64,000 nucleotides of DNA, taken from an uncultured Lachnospiraceae bacterium. Lineage in GTDB: Bacteria; Bacillota; Clostridia; Lachnospirales; Lachnospiraceae. This document shows, piece by piece, positions 49,970-58,602 of the stretch. The notes under the pieces are model-generated. The model did no database searches. It had not been told where the DNA came from and saw nothing but the letters and a program-made list of their open reading frames with translations. The first letter of the stretch is position 1; every line of letters starts with the position of its first letter. Position numbers and translations under genes: made by a program. The DNA lies in NCBI GenBank assembly GCA_934432885.1, contig CAKRYY010000011.1, positions 1 to 64,000 of the forward strand, written 5' to 3'.

Positions 49970-52306
49970 TTACCAAAACTGTCCTGCCAGCCGTACCAGA
50001 AACGCTGCTGCCCATGCGACCGCACACTGCCACAGAACAAGCCCTGCCGCCCATCTGCCGCCAAGCTCACGTTTTACAGAAGTGATTGCTGCAATGCAGG
50101 GCGTATAAAGCAGGCTGAACACCAGAAGCGATGCTGCAGACAGCGGCGAAAGCACCTGTGCAATATCTCCGCCAAACAAAACGCCCAATGTCGAAACAAC
50201 GCTCTCCTTTGCCATAAATCCACTGATTAACGATGTGCAGATACGCCAATCACCAAGACCGAGAGGTGCAAACAGCGGCACCAGAACTCCTGATATGGCG
50301 GCAAGAATACTCTGCGCAGAATCTTCTACAAGATTCAAATGCAAATCAAAGCTCTGCAAAAACCATACAACTATCGTTGCTATTAAAATAACAGAAAATG
50401 CCCTCTGCAAAAAGTCCTTTGCCTTTTCCCATAAAAGCTGGGCAACATTTTTTGCACCCGGAAGCCGGTAATTCGGCAGCTCCATAACAAAGGGCACCGG
50501 CTCACCACGAAACAGTGTTCCTTTGTACAAAAAGGCAATCAATATACCTACCAAAATGCCAAGCAGATATAAGCCCGTCATAATAAGTCCGCCATGCCCT
50601 GGAAAGAATATGCCCACAAAAAATGCATAAATCGGGAGCTTCGCCGTGCAGCTCATAAATGGCGTCAGAAGAATCGTCATCTTACGGTCACGCTCGCTGG
50701 TCAGCGTTCTCGTTGCCATTACCGCCGGAACTGTACAACCAAAGCCAATCAGCATCGGCACTATGCTGCGTCCGGAAAGCCCAACCTTTCGCAGCAGCTT
50801 GTCCATGACAAAGGCAACCCGTGCAATATAGCCGCTGTCCTCCATCATGGAGAGGAAAAAGAACAGCGTTACAATAATTGGCAAAAAGCTCAGCACGCTT
50901 CCAACGCCTGTAAAAATACCGTCGATTATCAGACTGCGCAAAGCGTCATTGACATTTGCACGAATCAGGATATTCCCAACAATTTGTGAAAGACTCTCAA
51001 TACCCCATTCCAGAATATTCTGCAGCCATGCGCCAATAACATTAAAGGTCAGATAAAATACAAGCGCCATAATGCCGACAAAGCAGGGAAGCGCTGTATA
51101 TTTTCCTGTCAGAATCCGGTCAATTTTTTCACTGCGGACCCGCTCACGGCTCTCCTTTGGCTTTACAACAGTCTGCTCGCACAGCCGTTCAATAAAATCA
51201 AAGCGCATATCTGCAATCGCTGCGCTCCGGTCAACTCCCCGCTCCGTTTCCATCTGGCAGACAATGTGCTCTAGCATTTCCATCTCATTTGCATCCAGCT
51301 TTAACTGGTCCAAAATAAGGTGGTCACCCTCTATCGCCTTTGTCGCCGCAAACCGGACGGGAAGCTGCGCATTTTCCGCATGATCCTCTATCAGATGGAT
51401 TACGGCGTGGATGCAGCGGTGAACTGCTCCATCATGGTCATTTTTATCGCAAAAGTCCTGCCGCAATGGACGCTCCTGATACTTTGCAATGTGCAGTGCA
51501 TGCCGCACAAGCTCGTCCACGCCCTCATTCTTAGCCGCAGAAATTGGAATAACAGGAACGCCAAGCAGCGCCTCCATTGCATTTACATCAATCGAGCCCT
51601 GATTTCCAATAACCTCATCCATCATATTAAGTGCCACAACCATTGGCAGATCCATTTCCAAAAGCTGCATTGTCAGATAAAGGTTTCTCTCAATATTCGT
51701 TGCATCTACTATATTGATAATGGCTCTGGGCTTCTCATTCAAAACAAAATTCCGGGAAACAATCTCTTCGCTGCTGTACGGCGACATGGAATAGATTCCC
51801 GGCAGGTCAGTAACAAGCGTATTGGGAAAGCCCTTGATGGAGCCATCCTTTCTGTCCACTGTAACACCAGGAAAATTGCCGACATGCTGATTTGCACCGG
51901 TCAACTGATTAAACAGCGTAGTTTTGCCACAGTTCTGATTTCCCACCAGCGCATAAGTCAGCTTCTCCCCCTCCGGCAATGGATTTTCATCCTTTTTGGA
52001 ATGATATTTCCCTTCCTCACCCAGCCCCGGATGCACCGAATCTATGATTCGCTCACTGCCCTTATGGCTATTGCTGCGCTTATCAATGGGCTCAATTTTA
52101 ATCTGCGCCGCTTCTGCAAGCCTGAGCGTCAGCTCGTAGCCATGCACCTGCAGCTCCATCGGGTCACCCATCGGCGCAAGCTTCACAACCGTAACCTCTG
52201 CTCCGGGAATCATTCCCATATCCAGAAAATGCTGCCGCAGCGCGCCGCTTCCGCCTACTTCCTTAATGACAGCGTTTTTTCCAATTTCCAGTTCCTCTAA
52301 TGTCAT
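49970..52306 (-). CDS. feoB: FeoA-FeoB fusion ferrous iron transporter
   Basis: A 778-residue ferrous iron uptake permease. Residues 1-75 are a FeoA SH3-like domain (LRQHFLDMGMIPGAEVTVVK). The GTPase domain starts YALVGNQNCGKTTLFNQLTG (G1, about 116-135), with DLPGIYSMSPYS (G3) and NMMDEVIGN (G4). The C-terminal permease (about 405-778) has paired Gate domains and core cysteines (GFGCTVPAVMATRTL, FMSCTAKLPIYAFF). FeoA and FeoB are usually separate proteins; fusions are known in Clostridia. No iron box is clearly seen upstream. Confidence 0.95.
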   Translation of the reverse strand: MTLEELEIGKNAVIKEVGGSGALRQHFLDMGMIPGAEVTVVKLAPMGDPMELQVHGYELTLRLAEAAQIKIEPIDKRSNSHKGSERIIDSVHPGLGEEGKYHSKKDENPLPEGEKLTYALVGNQNCGKTTLFNQLTGANQHVGNFPGVTVDRKDGSIKGFPNTLVTDLPGIYSMSPYSSEEIVSRNFVLNEKPRAIINIVDATNIERNLYLTMQLLEMDLPMVVALNMMDEVIGNQGSIDVNAMEALLGVPVIPISAAKNEGVDELVRHALHIAKYQERPLRQDFCDKNDHDGAVHRCIHAVIHLIEDHAENAQLPVRFAATKAIEGDHLILDQLKLDANEMEMLEHIVCQMETERGVDRSAAIADMRFDFIERLCEQTVVKPKESRERVRSEKIDRILTGKYTALPCFVGIMALVFYLTFNVIGAWLQNILEWGIESLSQIVGNILIRANVNDALRSLIIDGIFTGVGSVLSFLPIIVTLFFFLSMMEDSGYIARVAFVMDKLLRKVGLSGRSIVPMLIGFGCTVPAVMATRTLTSERDRKMTILLTPFMSCTAKLPIYAFFVGIFFPGHGGLIMTGLYLLGILVGILIAFLYKGTLFRGEPVPFVMELPNYRLPGAKNVAQLLWEKAKDFLQRAFSVILIATIVVWFLQSFDLHLNLVEDSAQSILAAISGVLVPLFAPLGLGDWRICTSLISGFMAKESVVSTLGVLFGGDIAQVLSPLSAASLLVFSLLYTPCIAAITSVKRELGGRWAAGLVLWQCAVAWAAAFLVRLAGQFW

Positions 52307-52502
52307 AAATACCTCTTCCGTTTCTTCTCTTTTTCCTTCATCAAGCTATTGCATCGTATTTTTTATTCTACTACGTTTGCCGCATATTTTCCATAGGTTC
52401 CAGACACCATAACGCATCTTTTGAATTACGCTTTATTAAATGAAAGATTCATTGTATAATGGCAAAGATAAGCAAAAACAGACTGGAAAGGACATTATTT
52501 TT

Positions 52503-53513
52503 ATGAAGAAGATACTGCTGCTCGGAACAGGCGGAACCATCGCATCCAAACAGACAAATGACGGCTTAAAGCCCGCGCTGGCCGCTCCTGAAATTCTGGA
52601 ATTCGTACCGGATGTGGAGCGCTTCTGCGACATCGATGTAAAACAGGTCTGCAATATTGATTCTACAAATATGTCCCCTGAAATCTGGTCTCAGATTGTC
52701 AAGTCCATTCAGAAAAATTATGACAGATATGACGGTTTTGTCATTACGCACGGCACGGATACGATGGCATATACCTCGGCAGCGCTGAGCTATATGATTC
52801 AGAATTCCCGAAAGCCAATTGTCATTACCGGCTCCCAAAAGCCAATTAACACGGACGGTACAGATGCAAAGACAAATCTGCGTGACAGCATTTATTATGC
52901 CTGCGATGATTATTCTGAAAATGTGGTGCTGGTTTTTGACGGCAATGTCATTGCCGGAACACGGGCAAAGAAGATGATGGCACGCTCCTTCAACGCCTTT
53001 CACAGCGTAAACTTTCCCATTCTCGCCCGGATTCAGGATGAGCATATTATCCGCTATATTCCTTATGAACCCATGCGGGAGCCAGTGCAGTTTCAGGAGG
53101 AGGTAAATGGTGACATCTGTGTCATGAAATTGATTCCCGGAGCACGCCCTGAAATGCTTTCCTATCTGTTTGAAAATTACGACTGTATCGTAATCGAAAG
53201 CTTTGGCGTAGGGGGAATTCCCGATAAAATGCTTGAGAAGTTTTATGAAGAAATGGAGAAATGGGCCGCCCGTGGCAAGTTTATCGTTATGGCGACACAG
53301 GTTGTCAACGAAGGCTCCAACATGGAAATTTATCAGGTCGGACAGAAGGTGAAAAAGGATTTTAAGCTGATGGAAGCGCATGATATGACGCTGGAGGCGA
53401 CGCTCACCAAGCTGATGTACCTGATGAAGCGTTATCAGGGAAATTACGGGGAAATCCGCCAAAATTTCTATAGAGAAATCAACCATGATATATTATGTGC
53501 GTTTGAGGAGTAA
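52503..53513 (+). CDS. ansA: Type I L-asparaginase
   Basis: A 336-residue cytoplasmic-type asparaginase converting Asn to Asp and ammonia. The first catalytic Thr is in ILLLGTGGTIASKQT (about 4-18). The second Thr-Lys-Asp cluster is GFVITHGTDTMAYTSAALSY (about 78-97). VVLVFDGNVIAGTRAKKM (about 140-157) and YDCIVIESFGVGGIPDKM (about 226-243) follow. No signal peptide is present. The frame opens 21 codons upstream, but ATG 52503 follows GGAAAGG. A TATAAT at 52455-52460 is the likely -10. Confidence 0.95.
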   Translation: MKKILLLGTGGTIASKQTNDGLKPALAAPEILEFVPDVERFCDIDVKQVCNIDSTNMSPEIWSQIVKSIQKNYDRYDGFVITHGTDTMAYTSAALSYMIQNSRKPIVITGSQKPINTDGTDAKTNLRDSIYYACDDYSENVVLVFDGNVIAGTRAKKMMARSFNAFHSVNFPILARIQDEHIIRYIPYEPMREPVQFQEEVNGDICVMKLIPGARPEMLSYLFENYDCIVIESFGVGGIPDKMLEKFYEEMEKWAARGKFIVMATQVVNEGSNMEIYQVGQKVKKDFKLMEAHDMTLEATLTKLMYLMKRYQGNYGEIRQNFYREINHDILCAFEE

Positions 53514-53533
53514 GGGGCTTATCCGGTAATGCT

Positions 53534-53558
53534 GTTATAAAGCCTACGGCTTTATAAC
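53534..53558. repeat. Perfect palindrome after asparaginase
   Basis: GTTATAAAGCC (53534-53544) and GGCTTTATAAC (53548-53558) form an 11-bp stem with a TAC loop. There is no T tract, so it is probably an extragenic palindrome rather than a terminator. Confidence 0.8.
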
Positions 53559-53624
53559 AATAATATACCGATTTATTATTTTCAAAAACGCCCGCCGTCC
53601 ATTTATAAAAGGCTCTCTCATCCT

Positions 53625-53771
53625 TTATGCTGCAGAATCTAAGCAATTTATTATGACTTCTTTCAATTTAATAATATCTTCATTAAGTTTAATGTCATCT
53701 AGCTTAACGATTTCTTTTAATTCTCCTCTTTTATCATAATATATGTAAACTTTATCTGTATCAATTACCAC
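53625..53771 (-). pseudogene. Gene fragment, 48 residues
   Basis: On the minus strand VVIDTDKVYIYYDKRGELKE begins at a GTG (53771), and the frame ends at TAA (53625) with NCLDSAA. Two in-frame stops lie immediately upstream of the first codons. Codon use and composition look coding (Lys/Asp/Ile-rich, like the AT-rich island), suggesting the 3' end of a lost gene. No family recognised. Confidence 0.4.
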
Positions 53772-53913
53772 AAGTTACTATGTAGAGGGTGGTTTCTCCC
53801 ACCTAATACATATGACTGCGGCTCATTTGTGGCAAATGGAACAGCAGTTGTAGGGAAGGAGTGGAATAATCCTTATAATTGCTGAAAATCATCACAAAAA
53901 GGAGCTGATTCTT

Positions 53914-54024
53914 ATGAAATCTCTATTTGAAGAAATGGGCGGCACTTACCGTCAGGAGGGTGATTATCTTATCCCGAACCTTGCTTGCGGTTGCCGCTGG
54001 GTATCTGCACGCGTCTCTACATGA
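53914..54024 (+). pseudogene. tnpV: Truncated tnpV (transposon-encoded protein) remnant
   Basis: After SD AAGGAG the ORF MKSLFEEMGGTYRQEGDYLI matches my memory of the N terminus of TnpV proteins from Tn4451-like and integrative elements of Clostridia, which run to about 120 residues. Here the frame breaks after about 22 family-like residues and stops at codon 37. A shifted frame continues with PLGICTRLYMKY, resembling the PIGxYGQRHLRYLKEY part. So both a deletion and a frameshift have occurred. It marks the upstream boundary of the tetR-ABC cargo. Confidence 0.7.
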
Positions 54025-54076
54025 AATACTGAAACGGATATTTTGCAAACGTTCTGAATTTTTACAAAACGCTCCC

Positions 54077-54105
54077 TTGACAAAAATAGAAATCTGGCAT
54101 AATAT
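54077..54105 (+). promoter_or_regulatory. Promoter of tetR
   Basis: TTGACA (54077-54082), 17-nt spacer and TAATAT (54100-54105); the palindromic operator overlaps its 3' end. Confidence 0.85.
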
Positions 54106-54129
54106 AACACTGTAATATAACATTGTTAT
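54104..54129. promoter_or_regulatory. Operator palindrome for the TetR regulator
   Basis: A 26-bp dyad starts ATAACA and ends TGTTAT, with 22 of 26 positions matching its own reverse complement. It spans the end of the -10 to just before the Shine-Dalgarno, the usual place for autorepression. Confidence 0.7.
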
Positions 54130-54140
54130 GTGAGGATGTC

Positions 54141-54758
54141 ATGCAGAACAAGGAACGAGTCACACAGGCAAAAATCTTGTGCGCCGCCAAGACAGAGTTT
54201 TTGGAAAAGGGCTTTCAGACTGCCTCTCTTCGCACCATTGTGAAGGCGGCTGGTGTTACCACCGGAGCACTGTATGGCTATTACAACAACAAGGAAGCTC
54301 TTTTTGATGCGCTGGTAGAAGAGTGCTACACGCATTTTCTTTCCGCGTATCGGAACGCGCTGGATGACTTCGACCGACTGCCGATTGAGCAGCAGCCAGA
54401 GCGCATGAGCACCGTCAGTCAGGCCTGTCTGGAGGAGCTTTTGCTCTATATGTTTAACCATAAGGAAGCGTTTCACCTGCTTCTTCTTTGTTCGGAGGGT
54501 ACCCATTACATCTCCATGAAGGAGGAACTTGTCCAACTGGAGGTCAATGCCGCCCACAGATATTATCTTGTGCTGGAAAAGCTGGGTACGCCCGCTCCGC
54601 AGATTGACCCCAGGCTGGAGCATATTCTGGTCACAGGGTTAATGAACGCCTATTTTGAAATGATCGTCCACGATATGCCGCTGGCCGATGCACAGCAGTA
54701 TCTGCGTGAGCTTCACAGCTTTTACTCTGCCGGATGGCTGAAAATTATGGGGCAATAG
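54141..54758 (+). CDS. TetR-family transcriptional regulator
   Basis: This 205-residue regulator has an N-terminal TetR HTH (about 8-50: ILCAAKTEFLEKGFQTASLR, then AAGVTTGALYGYYNNKEALF) and a helical ligand-binding domain. Start ATG 54141 follows GAGGA and fits the family; the frame also opens at a TTG six codons earlier. It probably represses its own promoter and the ABC exporter that follows, both of which carry inverted repeats. The ligand is unknown. GC content is visibly higher than in the chromosome on either side, suggesting transfer with the exporter. Confidence 0.93.
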   Translation: MQNKERVTQAKILCAAKTEFLEKGFQTASLRTIVKAAGVTTGALYGYYNNKEALFDALVEECYTHFLSAYRNALDDFDRLPIEQQPERMSTVSQACLEELLLYMFNHKEAFHLLLLCSEGTHYISMKEELVQLEVNAAHRYYLVLEKLGTPAPQIDPRLEHILVTGLMNAYFEMIVHDMPLADAQQYLRELHSFYSAGWLKIMGQ

Positions 54759-54788
54759 CGCTCCATATTTTTTGAGCTTCAGTTAGTC

Positions 54789-54825
54789 TTGTCTAACTAT
54801 TATCCTGCATCTGTAGATTAGACAA
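54789..54825. promoter_or_regulatory. Inverted repeat before the ABC exporter genes
   Basis: TTGTCTAA (54789-54796) and TTAGACAA (54818-54825), separated by 21 nt, about 80 nt upstream of the first ABC gene. It could be a second operator or a leader hairpin. Confidence 0.45.
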
Positions 54826-54906
54826 CTTTAGCCAAACCGGATATGAGAAGGAAATGTTCGCATCCTTCTGTATCATAGATAACGTCTGAACCAAGGAGGT
54901 ATCATC

Positions 54907-56679
54907 TTGAAAAAGCAATCCAATTTATCCCGGCTGCTGGATTATGCCGGGAGCTACAAAATCCTGACCTACCTTTCGTGGGTACTATCCGCCGCCGGTG
55001 CGCTGTTGGCGTTGGTACCATTCTGGTATATCTGGCGCATCCTAGGGGAGGTCATTGAGGTCGCACCGCAGTATGAAAACGCTGTCCATGTAACGCACTA
55101 CGGCTGGATGGCAGTTGTATTTGCTGTTGCCGCTGTGCTGGTGTATATTACGGGATTGATGTGCTCGCACCTTGCAGCGTTCCGCATCGCCACGAATCTG
55201 CGCCTTGCCATGACGAATCACATCTCCACGCTGCCGCTGGGAGCCATCGAACAGTTCGGCAGCGGCAAGCTGCGCCGCACCATCTCGGAAACTGCCGGCG
55301 CGACGGAAACCTACCTTGCCCACCAGCTTCCGGACAAGGCTAAGGCGATGGCGACTATCTCAGGACTTCTGGCACTGCTGCTGATCTTTGATTGGCGGCT
55401 GGGGCTTTTGAGTCTTGTACCCGCGGCGCTTGCCTTTGCGGTAATGACGAGCATGACCGGTAAAAAATTGCAGGACAAGATGACCCAGTATCAGAACGCG
55501 CTGGCGGATATGTCCAACGAAGCGGTGGAATATGTCCGAGGAATCCCAGTGGTCAAAACCTTCGGACAGACGGTATTCTCTTTCAAGAAGTTCAAGAAAA
55601 CGATCGACAATTACGAGCGCTGGGTCATTGCCTATACGAAACAACTGCGCTGGCCCATGACTTTCTATACGCTGGCAGTCAACAGCGTGTTTGTGTTCCT
55701 GATCGCGGGAGGCTTCCTGTTCTCCCACGGCGGAGCGGATGGCAGCGTGCTGCTGAATCTGCTCTTTTACATCATTATCACGCCGGTCATCTCCGCGGCA
55801 ATGACCAAGCTGATGTTCATGAGCGAGAACGGCATGATCGTGCAGGATGCCATCACCCGCATTGACAGCGTACTGGAAAGCCCGTCGCTTTCTCAGCCGG
55901 AAGTGCCGCAGCATCCCAAGGACAGTTCTGTAATGCTGGATCATGTCACCTTCAGCTACGACGGCACAAAGAATGCCTTGGAGGATGTTTCCCTCTCCAT
56001 CGCTTCTGGTCAGACGGTGGCATTTGTCGGACCCTCCGGCGGTGGCAAATCCACGCTGGCGGCGCTGATTACCCGTTTCTTTGATCCGCAGAGCGGCAGT
56101 ATCTCCATCGGCGGCATCAATATAAAGAACGTTGACAAAAACGAGCTGATGGATACCGTTTCTTTTGTGTTCCAGAACAGCCATCTTATCAAGGGCAGCA
56201 TTCTTGACAATGTCCGCATGGGCAAGCTGGACGCCACGGACGAGGAAGTTCTGGCGGCGCTCCGTGCGGCACAGTGTATGGATATCATTGAGAAATTCCC
56301 AGACGGCGTGCATACAGTCATCGGTTCGCAGGGCATTTATCTCTCCGGCGGTGAGACGCAGAGGCTGACCATTGCCCGCGCCATGCTGAAAAATGCGCCG
56401 GTGCTGATTCTGGACGAGGCCACTGCCTTTGCCGATCCGGACAATGAGACGAAGGTGCAGGCAGCCTTCAATGCGCTGGCAAAGGGACGTACCGTCATCA
56501 TGATCGCCCACCGCCTTTCTACCGTTGTAAACGCCGACCATATTTATGTGCTCAAGGACGGTCATCTTGCGGAGGAAGGCAGCTTTGCGGAGTTGTCCAA
56601 ATGCACGGGCAGCCTGTTCGGAACCATGTGGCGGGACTATCAGCAGTCTGTCCAGTGGAAAGTTGCAAAGGAGGTTTGA
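54907..56679 (+). CDS. ABC exporter subunit 1 (fused permease-ATPase)
   Basis: This 590-residue half-transporter has six membrane helices (about 20-300) and a nucleotide-binding domain (about 335-575). Walker A is VAFVGPSGGGKSTLAALITR, the signature is GIYLSGGETQRLTIARAM, Walker B is PVLILDEATAFADPDNETKV, and the H-loop is VIMIAHRLS. The D-loop reads FADPDN rather than SLD, a common mark of the degenerate site in heterodimers. The start is TTG with AAGGAGGT seven nt upstream. It pairs with the next gene to export a drug or peptide. Confidence 0.93.
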   Translation: MKKQSNLSRLLDYAGSYKILTYLSWVLSAAGALLALVPFWYIWRILGEVIEVAPQYENAVHVTHYGWMAVVFAVAAVLVYITGLMCSHLAAFRIATNLRLAMTNHISTLPLGAIEQFGSGKLRRTISETAGATETYLAHQLPDKAKAMATISGLLALLLIFDWRLGLLSLVPAALAFAVMTSMTGKKLQDKMTQYQNALADMSNEAVEYVRGIPVVKTFGQTVFSFKKFKKTIDNYERWVIAYTKQLRWPMTFYTLAVNSVFVFLIAGGFLFSHGGADGSVLLNLLFYIIITPVISAAMTKLMFMSENGMIVQDAITRIDSVLESPSLSQPEVPQHPKDSSVMLDHVTFSYDGTKNALEDVSLSIASGQTVAFVGPSGGGKSTLAALITRFFDPQSGSISIGGINIKNVDKNELMDTVSFVFQNSHLIKGSILDNVRMGKLDATDEEVLAALRAAQCMDIIEKFPDGVHTVIGSQGIYLSGGETQRLTIARAMLKNAPVLILDEATAFADPDNETKVQAAFNALAKGRTVIMIAHRLSTVVNADHIYVLKDGHLAEEGSFAELSKCTGSLFGTMWRDYQQSVQWKVAKEV

Positions 56680-56682
56680 ACG

Positions 56683-58422
56683 ATGATCAAATATTTACAA
56701 AGACGCTACGCACTCTCCCATAAGGGGGCAGTGGACAACATCAAGGGCATTTTAAGCTGTGCACTGCAAAATATCTCTTTCATGCTGCCGGTTTGGCTGC
56801 TGTATTTGCTGGTGGGTGAGATCATGAACGGTGCACTGACAACAAAGCGTATTCCGTTTTATGTGATCGGCTGTATTGCGGCAGTGCTGTTCATTGTGGT
56901 CTGCACCCGGCTGGAATATGACAACACCTATCTTGTCACCTATGTGGAATCCGGTGTGCGCCGTGTGAATCTTGCGGAAAAGCTGCGGAAGATCCCACTC
57001 TCCTTCTTCGGGAAGAAAGACCTTGCTGATCTGACCTCCTCCATCATGAACGACTGCGCTGTGCTGGAGCAAAGCCAGTCCCATTTCGTTGCACCCCTGT
57101 ACGGCGCGATCCTCTCCACTACGGTCATTGCAGTGTCGTTGCTGTTTTTCAACTGGCATATGGCGCTGGCTGCCATCTGGCCACTGCCTGTGGCGTTTGC
57201 CATCGTCGCGCTGGCCTCCGGCGTTCAGAAAAGGCTCTCCCGCAAAGCAATGGCGGCGAAAATCACCTGTGAGGATGGTATTCAGGAGTGCATGGAAACC
57301 ATGCCCGACCTGCGTGCCAACAACGCAGAAGTCGGCTATCTTGCCGGACTGGAAAAGAAAATTCGTGCGGTGGAAGGCCGACTCATCAAAAGCGAGCTGG
57401 GAACGGCTGTCTTCGTGGTTTCCGCAGGACTTGTGCTGCGGCTGGGCATTGCCACCACTGCCCTTGCGGGCGCAGCTCTGCTGGTAAAGGGCGAGCTGGA
57501 TGTTCTGACCTTCTTTATGTTCCTGCTGGTGGTATCCCGCCTGTATGACCCGCTGGAGGGGACGCTGCAAAACCTTGCCGCCATCATCGGCACCAATACC
57601 AATATCGAGCGTATGAATGAGATTATGGATTGTCCTGTGCAGACCGGCAGCGAAGAACTGAACAATCAGAACTGTGACATTATGTTCGACCATGTGGGCT
57701 TTTCCTACCAAAGCGGCGAAACAGTCCTGAAGGATGTATCCTTTACAGCGAAACAGGGACAGGTCACGGCGCTGGTCGGGCCCTCCGGCGGCGGTAAGAC
57801 TACCATTTCCCGTCTGGCGGCGCGGTTCTGGGACATTGACCACGGTACAATTACCGTGGGAGGCATGGATGTGTCGAGAATCGACCCAGAAAAGCTGATG
57901 AGCCTCTATTCCATCGTGTTTCAGGATGTAACACTGTTTGATAACAGCATTCTGGAAAATATCCGCATTGGCCGCAAGGATGCCACGGACGAAGAAGTGA
58001 TCGCGGCGGCAAAGCTCGCCAATGTGGACAAATTCGCCGAAAAGCTCCCTGACGGTTGGAATACCAACATCGGTGAAAACGGCTGTGAGTTGTCCGGCGG
58101 CGAGCGGCAGCGCATTTCCATTGCCCGTGCCTTCCTGAAGAATGCGCCAATCATTCTGCTGGATGAAGCCACTGCCAGTCTGGATGTGGAGAACGAAACG
58201 GCCATTCAGGAGGCGTTGTCCCGGCTCATCAGAAACAAGACCGTCCTCATTATCGCCCATCGGATGCGTACCGTCTCCGGCGCGGACAAAATCGTGGTGC
58301 TCAAGGATGGTGCGGCAGCCGAGCAGGGTTCGCCTGCAAAACTGCTGCAAGAAGGCGGTATCTTCGCCCACATGGTACAGCTCCAGACCGAGAGCCAGAG
58401 CTGGACACTCGCAAAAGTGTAA
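56683..58422 (+). CDS. ABC exporter subunit 2 (fused permease-ATPase)
   Basis: Second half-transporter, 579 residues, six helices (about 20-300) and an NBD (about 335-570). Walker A is VTALVGPSGGGKTTISRLAA, the signature is GCELSGGERQRISIARAF, Walker B is PIILLDEATASLDVENETAI, and the H-loop is VLIIAHRMR. All ATPase motifs look intact. SD AAAGGAGG and a 3-nt gap from subunit 1 show coupling. Heterodimeric exporters beside a TetR gene are typical of mobile drug-response modules in gut Clostridia; the substrate is unknown. Confidence 0.93.
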   Translation: MIKYLQRRYALSHKGAVDNIKGILSCALQNISFMLPVWLLYLLVGEIMNGALTTKRIPFYVIGCIAAVLFIVVCTRLEYDNTYLVTYVESGVRRVNLAEKLRKIPLSFFGKKDLADLTSSIMNDCAVLEQSQSHFVAPLYGAILSTTVIAVSLLFFNWHMALAAIWPLPVAFAIVALASGVQKRLSRKAMAAKITCEDGIQECMETMPDLRANNAEVGYLAGLEKKIRAVEGRLIKSELGTAVFVVSAGLVLRLGIATTALAGAALLVKGELDVLTFFMFLLVVSRLYDPLEGTLQNLAAIIGTNTNIERMNEIMDCPVQTGSEELNNQNCDIMFDHVGFSYQSGETVLKDVSFTAKQGQVTALVGPSGGGKTTISRLAARFWDIDHGTITVGGMDVSRIDPEKLMSLYSIVFQDVTLFDNSILENIRIGRKDATDEEVIAAAKLANVDKFAEKLPDGWNTNIGENGCELSGGERQRISIARAFLKNAPIILLDEATASLDVENETAIQEALSRLIRNKTVLIIAHRMRTVSGADKIVVLKDGAAAEQGSPAKLLQEGGIFAHMVQLQTESQSWTLAKV

Positions 58423-58434
58423 ATCCATTTGCAA

Positions 58435-58470
58435 AATAGGACAAGAGCGCATATTTGCTCTTGCCCTATT
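58435..58470 (+). terminator. Hairpin after the ABC exporter operon
   Basis: AATAGG-A-CAAGAGC (58435-58448) pairs with GCTCTTG-C-CCTATT (58457-58470), 13 bp with one mismatch. The T tract is weak. It ends the GC-richer cargo; from about 58480 composition turns AT-rich. Confidence 0.7.
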
Positions 58471-58602
58471 ACTGTTACTTGATATCGGCAACTATATATT
58501 GTATCTAATCAAATTATACATTGCTATATTTTGTATTATTATTTTGAATATTCTATGCATTCTTTATCGTTTCGGGACTTTTTGCAAGCATAAATCACTC
58601 TG

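Larger units (their letters stand above)
53514..53913. other. Intergenic stretch with gene debris at edge of accessory region
   Basis: No intact gene. It holds a palindrome (53534-53558), a 48-codon minus-strand gene fragment (53625-53771), and on the plus strand an open stretch ending in MTAAHLWQMEQQL then a stop (to about 53855). That stretch reads like the 3' end of another transposon gene before the tnpV remnant. Confidence 0.6.

Noticed and set aside
52307-52502. Fur/DtxR box for feoB
   Set aside because: No convincing 19-bp dyad could be seen; only AT-rich sequence and weak -10 elements.
55360-58491. Two very long minus-strand open frames (about 400 and 579 codons) opposite the ABC exporter genes
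   Set aside because: The plus-strand frames carry complete ABC motifs, starts and Shine-Dalgarno sites. The minus frames are His/Gln-rich with no recognisable domain, typical antisense shadows in GC-richer DNA.
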